NCBI GenBank assembly: GCA_017459225.1 | Contig: JAFUDL010000183.1 | Coordinates: 1-5,712 of the forward strand | DNA from: Kiritimatiellia bacterium | Lineage (GTDB): Bacteria; Verrucomicrobiota; Kiritimatiellia; RFP12; UBA1067 | Direction: 5' to 3' | DNA length: 5,712 bases | In this document: positions 1 through 5,480 of the stretch, one piece after another | How positions within the stretch are numbered: the stretch's first letter is position 1 | Layout: every line of letters starts with the position of its first letter | Position numbers and translations under genes: made by a program | Notes under the pieces: generated by a model | What the model was told of the DNA's origin: nothing | Seen by the model: only the letters and a program-made list of their open reading frames with translations | Database searches by the model: none

Positions 1-1
1 A

Positions 2-112
2 GATCAGGGCATGTTTGCGATCGGATACTATCACCAGCGTCAAGATTTCTTTTCCGGTAAACAGGCTAAGACGGCTGATGATTCTTTGCAGAACACGAAA
101 TCTGCTACATGA
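2..112 (+). CDS. cas8c: Cas8c (Csd1), C-terminal fragment, cut by the window start
   Basis: Only the last 36 codons are present, read in the frame starting at base 2 and ending at TGA 110-112. The residues include GMFAIGYYHQRQDFF, which matches the C-terminal signature I know from Csd1/Cas8c proteins, where a GYYHQR-like segment lies close to the end. Cas8c is the large subunit of the type I-C Cascade complex; it recognises the PAM and contacts target DNA. The identification rests on this short motif together with the position directly upstream of cas7, which is the expected gene order (cas5-cas8c-cas7). The tail after the motif is polar and not conserved. The stop codon overlaps a possible ATG (109-111) in the cas7 frame. 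Confidence 0.88.
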   Translation, partial: DQGMFAIGYYHQRQDFFSGKQAKTADDSLQNTKSAT

Positions 113-158
113 GGTGCCGAGCAACAAGAACTTTCATTCTAATCAAACAGGAAACAAG

Positions 159-163
159 AAGGA
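159..163 (+). promoter_or_regulatory. Ribosome binding site that fixes the cas7 start
   Basis: AAGGA lies 8 nt upstream of the ATG at 172, in an A-rich stretch between cas8c and cas7. It favours 172 over the in-frame ATG at 109, which overlaps the cas8c stop as ATGA but would add 21 residues not typical of Cas7 proteins. Confidence 0.75.
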
Positions 164-171
164 AAAACAAA

Positions 172-1035
172 ATGGCTACAGAACTCAAAAATCGTTACGA
201 CTTCATGCTCGTCTTCGACGTGAAGGATGGCAATCCCAATGGTGACCCCGATGCGGGTAATCTGCCGCGTGTCGATTCAGAAACAGGCGAAGGTCTCGTT
301 ACAGATGTCTGCCTCAAGCGCAAGGTACGCAACTACGTGCAACTGACAAAGGGTACTGAGGCGGGATACGACATCTTCGTCAAGGAAAAGGCTGTGTTGA
401 ATAGTCTCGTCGAAGATGCTTATGCCGAACTTGGTATCGATGCCAATGTAAAGAAACCTGCCAAAGGGGAAGAGATTGATAAAGGTCGAGCCTTGATGTG
501 CAAGAAATTCTATGACATTAGAACCTTTGGCGCAGTGATGTCGACAGGAGCAAATGCAGGACAAGTCCGAGGTCCGGTGCAGTTAACGTTTGCACGTTCG
601 ATTGATCCTATTGTTACGCTTGAACATTCTATCACGCGTATGGCAGTTACTAAAGTCGAAGACATTGAGAAGGAACGCACGATGGGGCGTAAGAACACGG
701 TTCCGTACGGTCTCTACGTTGCATGCGGCTTTGTCTCTCCTGCATTGGCGGCGCAGACCGGCTTTTCAGAGGAGGACCTCGAAATCCTCTGGACGGCACT
801 TGTGAACATGTTTGATCAGGATCATTCGGCGGCACGAGGCATGATGGCTACGCAAAAGCTGATTATCTTCAAGCATGATTCTGCGCTTGGCAATGCTCCG
901 TCGCACAAGCTCTTTGATCTTGTCAAGATCGTCAAGAAGGAAGATGTGGTCGTCCCGCGCAAGTTCACGGATTATGAGGTCGCCGTGCCGAAGAAAGAAG
1001 ATATCCCTTCCGGCGTCGAAATCATTGAGAAGTGA
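172..1035 (+). CDS. cas7: Type I-C Cas7 (Csd2), Cascade backbone subunit
   Basis: This is the backbone subunit of the I-C effector. Several copies polymerise along the crRNA spacer and hold it for pairing with target DNA. The protein is 287 aa, close to the usual length for Csd2. The N-terminus carries the family signature: NRYDF at residues 7-11, DGNPNGDPDAGNLPR at 19-33, and VCLKRKVRNYV at 46-56. Further family motifs are YDIRTFGAVM at 114-123 and GQVRGPVQ at 130-137, with a DHSAARG segment near residue 225. The start at 172 is chosen because it follows an AAGGA site and places NRYDF near the N-terminus as in homologues. The gene lies 59 bp after cas8c and is presumably cotranscribed with it. 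It ends 10 bp before the first hairpin repeat, after which the usual I-C order is interrupted by two non-cas genes. No damage or missing segment is evident. Confidence 0.97.
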   Translation: MATELKNRYDFMLVFDVKDGNPNGDPDAGNLPRVDSETGEGLVTDVCLKRKVRNYVQLTKGTEAGYDIFVKEKAVLNSLVEDAYAELGIDANVKKPAKGEEIDKGRALMCKKFYDIRTFGAVMSTGANAGQVRGPVQLTFARSIDPIVTLEHSITRMAVTKVEDIEKERTMGRKNTVPYGLYVACGFVSPALAAQTGFSEEDLEILWTALVNMFDQDHSAARGMMATQKLIIFKHDSALGNAPSHKLFDLVKIVKKEDVVVPRKFTDYEVAVPKKEDIPSGVEIIEK

Positions 1036-1045
1036 CCCGCCGGGG

Positions 1046-1162
1046 AAGGACTTCGGACTTATGACTTCAGACTTCAGAAAGCCGCTTCGCGCCAGCCTTC
1101 GAAGTCTGATGTCCGAAGTCCTTACCCCTCCCGGAAGTCTTAAGTCCGAAGTCTGAAGTCCT
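1046..1162 (+). repeat. Hairpin repeat copy 1 (GACTTC/GAAGTC family), between cas7 and the four-helix gene
   Basis: The left arm at 1049-1068 and the right arm at 1134-1153 (GAAGTCTTAAGTCCGAAGTC) are inverted copies over 20 bp with one mismatch (TTATGA against TTAAGA), separated by 65 bp. An extra partial right-arm copy lies at 1101-1121 (GAAGTCTGATGTCCGAAGTC). Arms are made of short GACTTC-type units, so other pairing registers are possible. The two later copies at 1985-2112 and 3229-3317 share both arms and part of the centre, so this is one repeat family. There is no T-run after the right arm, so it does not look like an intrinsic terminator. The rest of the spacer, 1163-1219, contains no feature I recognise except the ribosome binding site of the next gene. 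Confidence 0.92.
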
Positions 1163-1219
1163 TCTCATCTAGGAAGCCCTCCCACCCCACAACCGCAATG
1201 CCGTGAAAGGAACAGCGCA

Positions 1220-2002
1220 ATGAGCTCAGTAATCGCCCCGTCCGGCGGTTTCCGGAAGATGTTCTCTTTCGGTTACACCTGCCTCGTCTATCACGCGACG
1301 ACGACGTTCTGCAAGCGCGTCTATTCGTGGAAAGACGATCCCCTCGGCAAGACGAGCGGGCAAATGATCGGCGCCGCGCGTTCTGCCCGGCAGAACATTG
1401 TCGAGGCATCCGCCCGCGCCGGCACGTCCAAGGAGACCGAGCTCAAGCTCTTGGATGTCGCCAAGGGCAGCCTTGCGGAACTGGAGGGCGACTACGAGGC
1501 CTTTCTGATTGATGTTGGCGAAACCATCTGGTCAACTGCCGACGAACGCCATCGCGCCGTTTCCGCGTTGAAGCTTGATCCGTTTGAAGTCGGCGAGGAC
1601 GTTCTCCATGCTTTCAGCGCCTATCTGCTTGAAATGAAAGAACGTTTTGCGCCGTGGCTTGAGAATGAAGATCCAGTTGTCGCGGCCAATTCGATAATAG
1701 TCGTGATCGAGCGTGCGAAGGCATTGCTTCATGGGCAGATTCAGAAGACCATGGAGAATTTCGCAGCAGAGGGTGGTTTTCGCGAACGGTTGACGCGTCT
1801 GCGCCTTGAACAACGCGAGAATTGGCAGGCGCAAAAGGCTAACGAACCTCCGCCGCCGACATGTCCCGCATGTGGCAAGCCAATGCGTAAGCGGATCGCC
1901 AAGTCGGGACCTGGCAAGGGGAAGGCGTTTTGGGGATGTTCCGGTTATCCGGTTTGCAAGGCGATCAAGGTGTTTGAAGAAGAAAGGACTTCGGACTTAT
2001 GA
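1220..2002 (+). CDS. Four-helix-bundle (suffix-domain) protein with C-terminal zinc ribbon
   Basis: The protein is 260 aa. The N-terminal part resembles the four-helix-bundle suffix-domain family, related to the 23S rRNA intervening-sequence (S23) and Avd-like four-helix proteins. Recognisable stretches are GGFRKMFSFGYTCLVYHATT at residues 9-28 and the conserved core ARSARQNIVEASARAGTSKE at 53-72, followed by ELKLLDVAKGSLAELEGDYEAFL. Residues 100-200 are predicted mostly helical and charged. After a PPPP linker (210-213) comes a zinc ribbon of topoisomerase C4 type: C215, C218, C240 and C246, with WGCSGYPVC as its hallmark. Family relatives are small, basic and suspected to bind nucleic acid; the zinc ribbon supports that here. 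The exact function is unknown. The start is supported by AAAGGA at 1206-1211, 8 nt upstream. The gene is not a cas gene and sits between two hairpin repeats. Its last codons (the TSDL tail) and stop lie inside the second repeat. Confidence 0.85.
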   Translation: MSSVIAPSGGFRKMFSFGYTCLVYHATTTFCKRVYSWKDDPLGKTSGQMIGAARSARQNIVEASARAGTSKETELKLLDVAKGSLAELEGDYEAFLIDVGETIWSTADERHRAVSALKLDPFEVGEDVLHAFSAYLLEMKERFAPWLENEDPVVAANSIIVVIERAKALLHGQIQKTMENFAAEGGFRERLTRLRLEQRENWQAQKANEPPPPTCPACGKPMRKRIAKSGPGKGKAFWGCSGYPVCKAIKVFEEERTSDL

Positions 2003-2112
2003 CTTCAGACTTCAGAAAGCCGCCTTGCGTTAGTCCTGGAAGTCAGAAGTCTGATGTCCGAAGTCCTTAATCCCTGGAAGTCTTAAGTCCGAAGTCTGAA
2101 GTCCTAATCCCA
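1985..2112 (+). repeat. Hairpin repeat copy 2, between the four-helix gene and rhuM
   Basis: The left arm at 1987-2006 and the right arm at 2077-2096 are inverted over 20 bp with one mismatch, with a 70-bp loop. An additional internal arm copy lies at about 2045-2065. The left end overlaps the coding end of the four-helix gene, whose TGA (2000-2002) is inside the arm. The loop contains two direct copies of CCTGGAAGTC (2035-2044 and 2073-2082), 38 bp apart. The right end shares the suffix AATCCCA with copy 3. The rhuM start follows 32 bp later. Confidence 0.92.
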
Positions 2113-2144
2113 CTAGAGCCCTAGAAACGGAAAGGTGAGTCGCT

Positions 2145-3227
2145 ATGGCACGAAGAAAGAAAAAGAGTAATTGGGACAACATGGAGCCGCAGAAGTCGAG
2201 CGCGGCGCAGTTTCTCACATATGTCGCCTCTGTCGGTAACGTCGACGAGCGGTATGAAATCCGCTACGAAGACGAGAACATCTGGATGAGCCAGAAGATG
2301 CTTGCTCAGGTGTACGGGGTGGAGGTGCCGAATATCGCCTATCATTTGCGAAAGCTTTTTGCTGATGCCGAATTGGACAAAGGTTCAGTTATTAAAGAAA
2401 TTTTAATAACTGCCGATGATGGCAAGAATTACCGCGTCAACCACTATGATTTGAGAGTAATAATCGCACTGGGCTTCAAGATAGACAACGAGAAGGCCAT
2501 AGCCTTCCGGAAGTGGGCTAACCAGATCGTCACGGAGTACACGATCAAAGGCTGGGTGATGGATGACCAGCGGCTCAAGGACGGGACGCCGATTGCCGAC
2601 AAGTATTTCGACCACCTGCTTGAGAAGATACGGGAAATCCGGTTGAGCGAGCGCAAGTTCTACCAGAAGGTCACCGATCTCTATGCTACAGCCGTCGACT
2701 ACGACAAAACCTCGAATTTGACGCGCATCTTCTTCGCGACTGTGCAAAATCGCATGCACCAAGCCGTGCATGGGCACACGGCAGCCCAGCTCATCTTCGA
2801 GCGCGCCGATGCCGACAAGTCGTACATGGGGCTCACGAGCTGGGAAGATGCCCCCGATGGCAAGATTCAGAAATACGACGTCTCAGTCGCCAAGAACTAT
2901 CTCACGGAGGAAGAGCTGAATGTCATGGAGCGCCTAGTCAATGCGTTCATCGACTTCGGAGAACTCCAGGCGATGCGGAAAATACCCATGACGATGGAAG
3001 ACTGGAAGAAGCGGCTAGAAGATTTCCTGGTCTTCTACGACCGGAGACCGCAGCCATACACTGGCGATCCTGTGACGGCTTATCAGGCGCAGCTTCATGC
3101 AGAGACTGAATTCGAGAAATACAAGATCGTCCAGGACAAGCTCTTCATGAGCGACTATGACCGCTATCTCCTTGAATTGGAAGAAGAGATCAAGAAAGGG
3201 GAAAATACTCCCGGTGATTCCCAGTGA
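2145..3227 (+). CDS. rhuM: RhuM-family protein (virulence RhuM domain), probable DNA-binding accessory protein
   Basis: The protein is 360 aa and covers the whole RhuM family pattern. After a basic N-terminus (MARRKKK) comes a helix-turn-helix-like block at about 46-71 (WMSQKMLAQVYGVEVPNIAY). It is followed by the family core DDGKNYRVNHYDLRVIIALGF (91-111, broken here only for description), FRKWANQIV at 121-129, and IKGWVMDD at 134-141. A helical middle region leads to HGHTAAQLIFERAD at 209-222. The C-terminal quarter is acidic and helical. RhuM was named from a Salmonella pathogenicity island, but its relatives are scattered in accessory DNA and, as I recall, often sit inside type I restriction-modification loci. 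Their molecular role is not established; DNA binding is inferred from the N-terminal domain. The start follows AAAGGTGA at 2131-2138. The stop at 3225-3227 abuts hairpin copy 3. Placement inside a I-C cas operon is unusual. Confidence 0.9.
   Translation: MARRKKKSNWDNMEPQKSSAAQFLTYVASVGNVDERYEIRYEDENIWMSQKMLAQVYGVEVPNIAYHLRKLFADAELDKGSVIKEILITADDGKNYRVNHYDLRVIIALGFKIDNEKAIAFRKWANQIVTEYTIKGWVMDDQRLKDGTPIADKYFDHLLEKIREIRLSERKFYQKVTDLYATAVDYDKTSNLTRIFFATVQNRMHQAVHGHTAAQLIFERADADKSYMGLTSWEDAPDGKIQKYDVSVAKNYLTEEELNVMERLVNAFIDFGELQAMRKIPMTMEDWKKRLEDFLVFYDRRPQPYTGDPVTAYQAQLHAETEFEKYKIVQDKLFMSDYDRYLLELEEEIKKGENTPGDSQ
2386..2412. repeat. Perfect 11-bp inverted repeat inside the rhuM coding region
   Basis: CAGTTATTAAA at 2386-2396 and TTTAATAACTG at 2402-2412 are exact reverse complements around a 5-nt GAAAT loop. 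The segment encodes about residues 81-89 of the RhuM protein and is locally AT-rich within a GC-richer gene. No U-run follows and it is within an intact reading frame, so it is not a terminator. It could be an operator, an RNA hairpin or chance. Confidence 0.8.
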
Positions 3228-3228
3228 T

Positions 3229-3317
3229 TGACTTCGGACTTAAGACTTCAGACTTCAGAAAGTTGCTTCGCACCAGTCCTGGAAGTCTTAAGTCCGAAGT
3301 CTGAAGTCCTAATCCCA
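3229..3317 (+). repeat. Hairpin repeat copy 3, filling the rhuM-cas4 gap; perfect 20-bp arms
   Basis: GACTTCGGACTTAAGACTTC at 3230-3249 and its exact reverse complement at 3282-3301 enclose a 32-nt loop. This is the most symmetrical of the three copies. The element fills the space between the rhuM stop (3225-3227) and the cas4 ATG at 3318, leaving no room for other intergenic sequence. Compared with copy 2, the loop is shorter by exactly 38 bp and retains a single CCTGGAAGTC (3279-3288). There is no T-run after the right arm. Confidence 0.95.
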
Positions 3318-4016
3318 ATGCCAGTACTCCAGCCAGATGAATCGCCAGTGATGCTTTCCGCGTTGCAGCACTATCTGTTCTGCCCGCGGCAGTGTGCGCT
3401 CATTCATGTTGAGGGCGTCTGGAGCGAGAACTTCCTCACTGCCGCTGGTAGGCAGTTGCATGAACGCGTTGACCGGCGTGGCGGCGAGACGCGTAGGGAC
3501 GTCCATCTCGCGACGGCACTTCGTTTGACTTCGCAACGTCTTGGACTGACAGGCGTCGCGGACATGGTGGAGTTCCATCGGCAGGAAACATCGCAGGACG
3601 AAAGTGGGCGAATTGTGGCGGCGCGGTTGTCCGGGCGAAGCGGATATTGGCGACCGTTCCCGGTAGAGTACAAACGTGGAGCGCCGAAGTCGCATCGTGC
3701 TGACGAGGTGCAACTTTGCGCCCAGGCATTGTGTCTGGAAGAGATGCTTGGGGTCACGATTGCCGCAGGCGCATTGTTCTATGGCGAGACGAGGCGGAGG
3801 ACTGACGTTGCGTTCGATTCCGAATTGCGGACTCTGACAGAAGATGTGGCGGGGAAGGTTCATGCGCTCGTGCGAGCAGGTGTGACGCCACCACCAGTAT
3901 TGACAAAGGGATGCCGCGCCTGTTCGCTTGTAGATGTTTGCCGTCCCGGCGATGTTGGCGGCAGGGAGTCGGCCCGCCGCTGGATCAACAACCAAATAGA
4001 CGAGGCTTGCCGATGA
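3318..4016 (+). CDS. cas4: Cas4, RecB-family iron-sulfur nuclease of CRISPR adaptation
   Basis: Cas4 trims prespacers and helps select those with a correct PAM before Cas1-Cas2 integrates them. The protein is 232 aa from the chosen ATG. The four iron-sulfur cysteines are visible: C22 (in LFCPRQCALIH) and C199, C202 and C208 near the C-terminus (GCRACSLVDVC). The RecB nuclease residues are H48 (RQLHERVD), D82 (TGVADMVEF), and E117 and K119 (PVEYKRG), followed by a conserved helix with Q132. The enzyme therefore looks active. The start at 3318 places MLSALQHYLFC close to the N-terminus, as in other I-C Cas4 proteins; ATG 3351 is a shorter alternative. The frame is also open upstream through hairpin copy 3 to a TTG at 3228. 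No convincing Shine-Dalgarno sequence precedes 3318, unlike the neighbouring genes. The stop overlaps the cas1 start as ATGA, which implies translational coupling. Confidence 0.95.
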   Translation: MPVLQPDESPVMLSALQHYLFCPRQCALIHVEGVWSENFLTAAGRQLHERVDRRGGETRRDVHLATALRLTSQRLGLTGVADMVEFHRQETSQDESGRIVAARLSGRSGYWRPFPVEYKRGAPKSHRADEVQLCAQALCLEEMLGVTIAAGALFYGETRRRTDVAFDSELRTLTEDVAGKVHALVRAGVTPPPVLTKGCRACSLVDVCRPGDVGGRESARRWINNQIDEACR

Positions 4017-5038
4017 AGAAACTCCTCAATACGCTTTACGTGACAACGCAGGACACGTACCTCCGCAAGGAGGGCGAAACGGTTGTCGTGGAAAAGGAGA
4101 AACAGGTTCTTCTGCGGCTGCCGATTCACACATTGCAGGGGATCGTCACGTTTGGGAACGTGATGACGAGCCCGTTTCTGCTCAACCTTTGCGCGGAGCG
4201 CGGCGTGTGCGTTTCGTATATGTCGGAATCGGGGCGTTTTCTTGCGCGTGTGACGGGGCCTGTGTCTGGTAATGTCCTGTTGCGCTTGGCTCAGATGCGG
4301 GCGTATGAGGACAAGGACAAGAAAGGGGAAATCGCGCGCAGTTTTGTCGTCGGCAAGCTGCTGAATGCCCGCAACATCATCATGAGGCGGATGCGAGACC
4401 ATGGCGAGGTGGATGTCCTTCAGGAAGCGGCCGAGAAACATCTTGATGTGATACGGCGCGTGAAGGACTCTCCACCAGATGCTGAGCGATTGCGTGGCCT
4501 GGAAGGGGAGGCGGGTGCCGCCTATTTCGGCTGTTTCAATGAATTGCTTGTAGCACAAAAAGATGATTTCGCCATAACGGGGCGTAATCGCCGTCCGCCA
4601 ACGGACCCCATGAACGCATCGCTTTCGTATCTCTACACGCTTCTTGCGCACGACTGCAGAGGTGCGTTGGAGGGCGTGGGATTGGATCCGCAGATCGGAT
4701 TCCTCCACGAGGTGCGCGCCGGTCGTCCTGGGCTTGCTCTGGATCTCATGGAGGAGTTTCGCGCCGTCTTGGCCGACCGAGTTGCACTGTCGCTTGTGAA
4801 TCTCCGGCAGGTGGGGCCGCGAGATTTCAAGACAACGGAGTCCGGCGCGGTTGAGATGAAAGAGGAAACTCGAAAGACGATTCTACAGACATGGCAGAAG
4901 AAAAAGCAGGAAGTGATACAGCATCCGTTCCTTGAAGAACGAGTGCCGATTGGGTTACTGCCACATCTGCAGGCATTGCTGCTGGCCCGTTACCTCCGTG
5001 GGGACCTTGATGCCTATCCGCCATATATCCAGAAGTAG
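4013..5038 (+). CDS. cas1: Cas1, CRISPR integrase of the I-C adaptation module
   Basis: Cas1 catalyses insertion of new spacers at the leader-repeat junction, as dimers bridged by Cas2. The protein is 341 aa, typical of I-C Cas1. The N-terminal beta domain begins KKLLNTLYVTTQDTYL. The alpha domain has the expected metal-binding residues: E164 in LRGLEGEAGAAYF, H232 in GFLHEVRAGRPG, and D244/E247 in LALDLMEEFR. The motif NRRPPTDPMNASLSYLY at 192-208 is a strong family signature. The start at 4013 overlaps the cas4 stop (ATGA), and the N-terminus matches the family, so an upstream in-frame start at 3911 inside cas4 is rejected. The gene ends 12 bp before cas2, whose ribosome binding site overlaps the cas1 stop. 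All key residues are intact. Confidence 0.98.
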   Translation: MKKLLNTLYVTTQDTYLRKEGETVVVEKEKQVLLRLPIHTLQGIVTFGNVMTSPFLLNLCAERGVCVSYMSESGRFLARVTGPVSGNVLLRLAQMRAYEDKDKKGEIARSFVVGKLLNARNIIMRRMRDHGEVDVLQEAAEKHLDVIRRVKDSPPDAERLRGLEGEAGAAYFGCFNELLVAQKDDFAITGRNRRPPTDPMNASLSYLYTLLAHDCRGALEGVGLDPQIGFLHEVRAGRPGLALDLMEEFRAVLADRVALSLVNLRQVGPRDFKTTESGAVEMKEETRKTILQTWQKKKQEVIQHPFLEERVPIGLLPHLQALLLARYLRGDLDAYPPYIQK

Positions 5039-5043
5039 GAAGG
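5037..5043 (+). promoter_or_regulatory. Ribosome binding site that fixes the cas2 start
   Basis: AGGAAGG overlaps the cas1 stop (TAG 5036-5038) and lies 7 nt before the ATG at 5051. Its spacing favours that start over the in-frame ATG at 5057, which would be 13 nt away. Confidence 0.75.
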
Positions 5044-5050
5044 TGTTGCT

Positions 5051-5344
5051 ATGCTAATGCTTGTCAGTTACGATGTGAATACGGTCAATGCGGCGGGGCG
5101 CAGGCGGCTGCGCCGCATTGCGAAAGTCTGTGAGGATTGGGGTATACGCGTCCAGAATTCAGTGTTTGAATGTACGGTTGACTGGAGCCAGTGGATAGCG
5201 CTCAAGTCGCAGCTTGAAGCGATCTGTGAACCGACGGTTGACAGCTTGCGCTATTACAATCTGGGAAACAACTATACGGAGAAGGTGGTGCATTATGGTG
5301 CAAAACCAACAGTCGACCCCGTAACAGACACGTTGATTGTTTGA
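5051..5344 (+). CDS. cas2: Cas2, structural partner of Cas1 in spacer integration
   Basis: Cas2 forms the dimeric centre of the Cas1-Cas2 integration complex. The protein is 97 aa, the usual length for the I-C form. Its N-terminus has the ferredoxin-like first strand and the conserved aspartate D8 in VSYDV. RVQNSVFEC at 33-41 and SLRYYNLGNNY at 65-75, with HYGAKP at 81-86, are typical of I-C Cas2. The start at 5051 is supported by the AGGAAGG site at 5037-5043. It is the last gene of the operon; a leader of about 200 bp separates it from the first CRISPR repeat. Nothing appears truncated. Confidence 0.97.
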   Translation: MLMLVSYDVNTVNAAGRRRLRRIAKVCEDWGIRVQNSVFECTVDWSQWIALKSQLEAICEPTVDSLRYYNLGNNYTEKVVHYGAKPTVDPVTDTLIV

Positions 5345-5399
5345 CGCGAACCCATGCCGCGAACCACAAGCGGACATGCATCCACAGGAAGGTTCGCGG
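5345..5399. repeat. CGCGAACC direct and inverted repeats just after cas2
   Basis: CGCGAACC occurs at 5345-5352 and again at 5358-5365, and its reverse complement GGTTCGCG occurs at 5391-5398. The second copy extends to a perfect 9-bp inverted repeat (CCGCGAACC 5357-5365, GGTTCGCGG 5391-5399) with a 25-nt loop. The first copy could pair with the same right arm, so the two hairpins are mutually exclusive. No T-run follows, so an intrinsic terminator is not supported. Confidence 0.8.
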
Positions 5400-5439
5400 A
5401 TTCAAAGATGAACTTTGACAATTGGCAAATGACTTTTTC

Positions 5440-5473
5440 TTGCGGGATGTGCAGTTCTAGCACACATGCGCAA
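5440..5473. promoter_or_regulatory. Imperfect nested dyad upstream of the array promoter
   Basis: Outer arms TTGCG (5440-5444) and CGCAA (5469-5473) enclose inner arms TGTGC (5448-5452) and GCACA (5460-5464). It overlaps the place where a -35 element would be for the -10 at 5484. It could bind a regulator or an architectural protein; short arms mean chance is possible. Confidence 0.4.
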
Positions 5474-5480
5474 TGAAAAA

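Noticed and set aside
109..171. Upstream in-frame ATG for cas7 overlapping the cas8c stop as ATGA
   Set aside because: It would add 21 residues not typical of the family, and the ATG at 172 has a well-spaced AAGGA site.
15..245. Open frame across the cas8c-cas7 junction
   Set aside because: It overlaps both the cas8c tail and the cas7 N-terminus in another frame and shows no recognisable protein features.
1046..1162. Hairpin repeats as intrinsic terminators
   Set aside because: None of the three copies is followed by a T-run, and loops of 32-70 nt are too long for a typical terminator.
1985..2112. Hairpin repeats as a second CRISPR array
   Set aside because: The units are inverted and overlapping short motifs with no regular unique spacers of constant length.
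1220..3227. Insertion sequence or transposon carrying the two accessory genes
   Set aside because: No transposase or integrase is present and no target-site duplication is evident; the flanking repeats are three copies in an internal-and-edge pattern rather than one pair of terminal repeats.
3309..3995. 228-codon reverse-strand open frame
   Set aside because: It is antisense to cas4 over its full length and has no supporting motif or ribosome binding site.
3860..4708. 282-codon reverse-strand open frame
   Set aside because: It lies opposite cas4 and cas1, which have intact catalytic motifs; it resembles no family and has low-complexity basic content.
5415..5420. Perfect TTGACA as a -35 element in the leader
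   Set aside because: No -10-like hexamer lies 16-18 bp downstream (the sequence there is TTCTTGCG); the extended -10 at 5481-5489 is 64 bp away.
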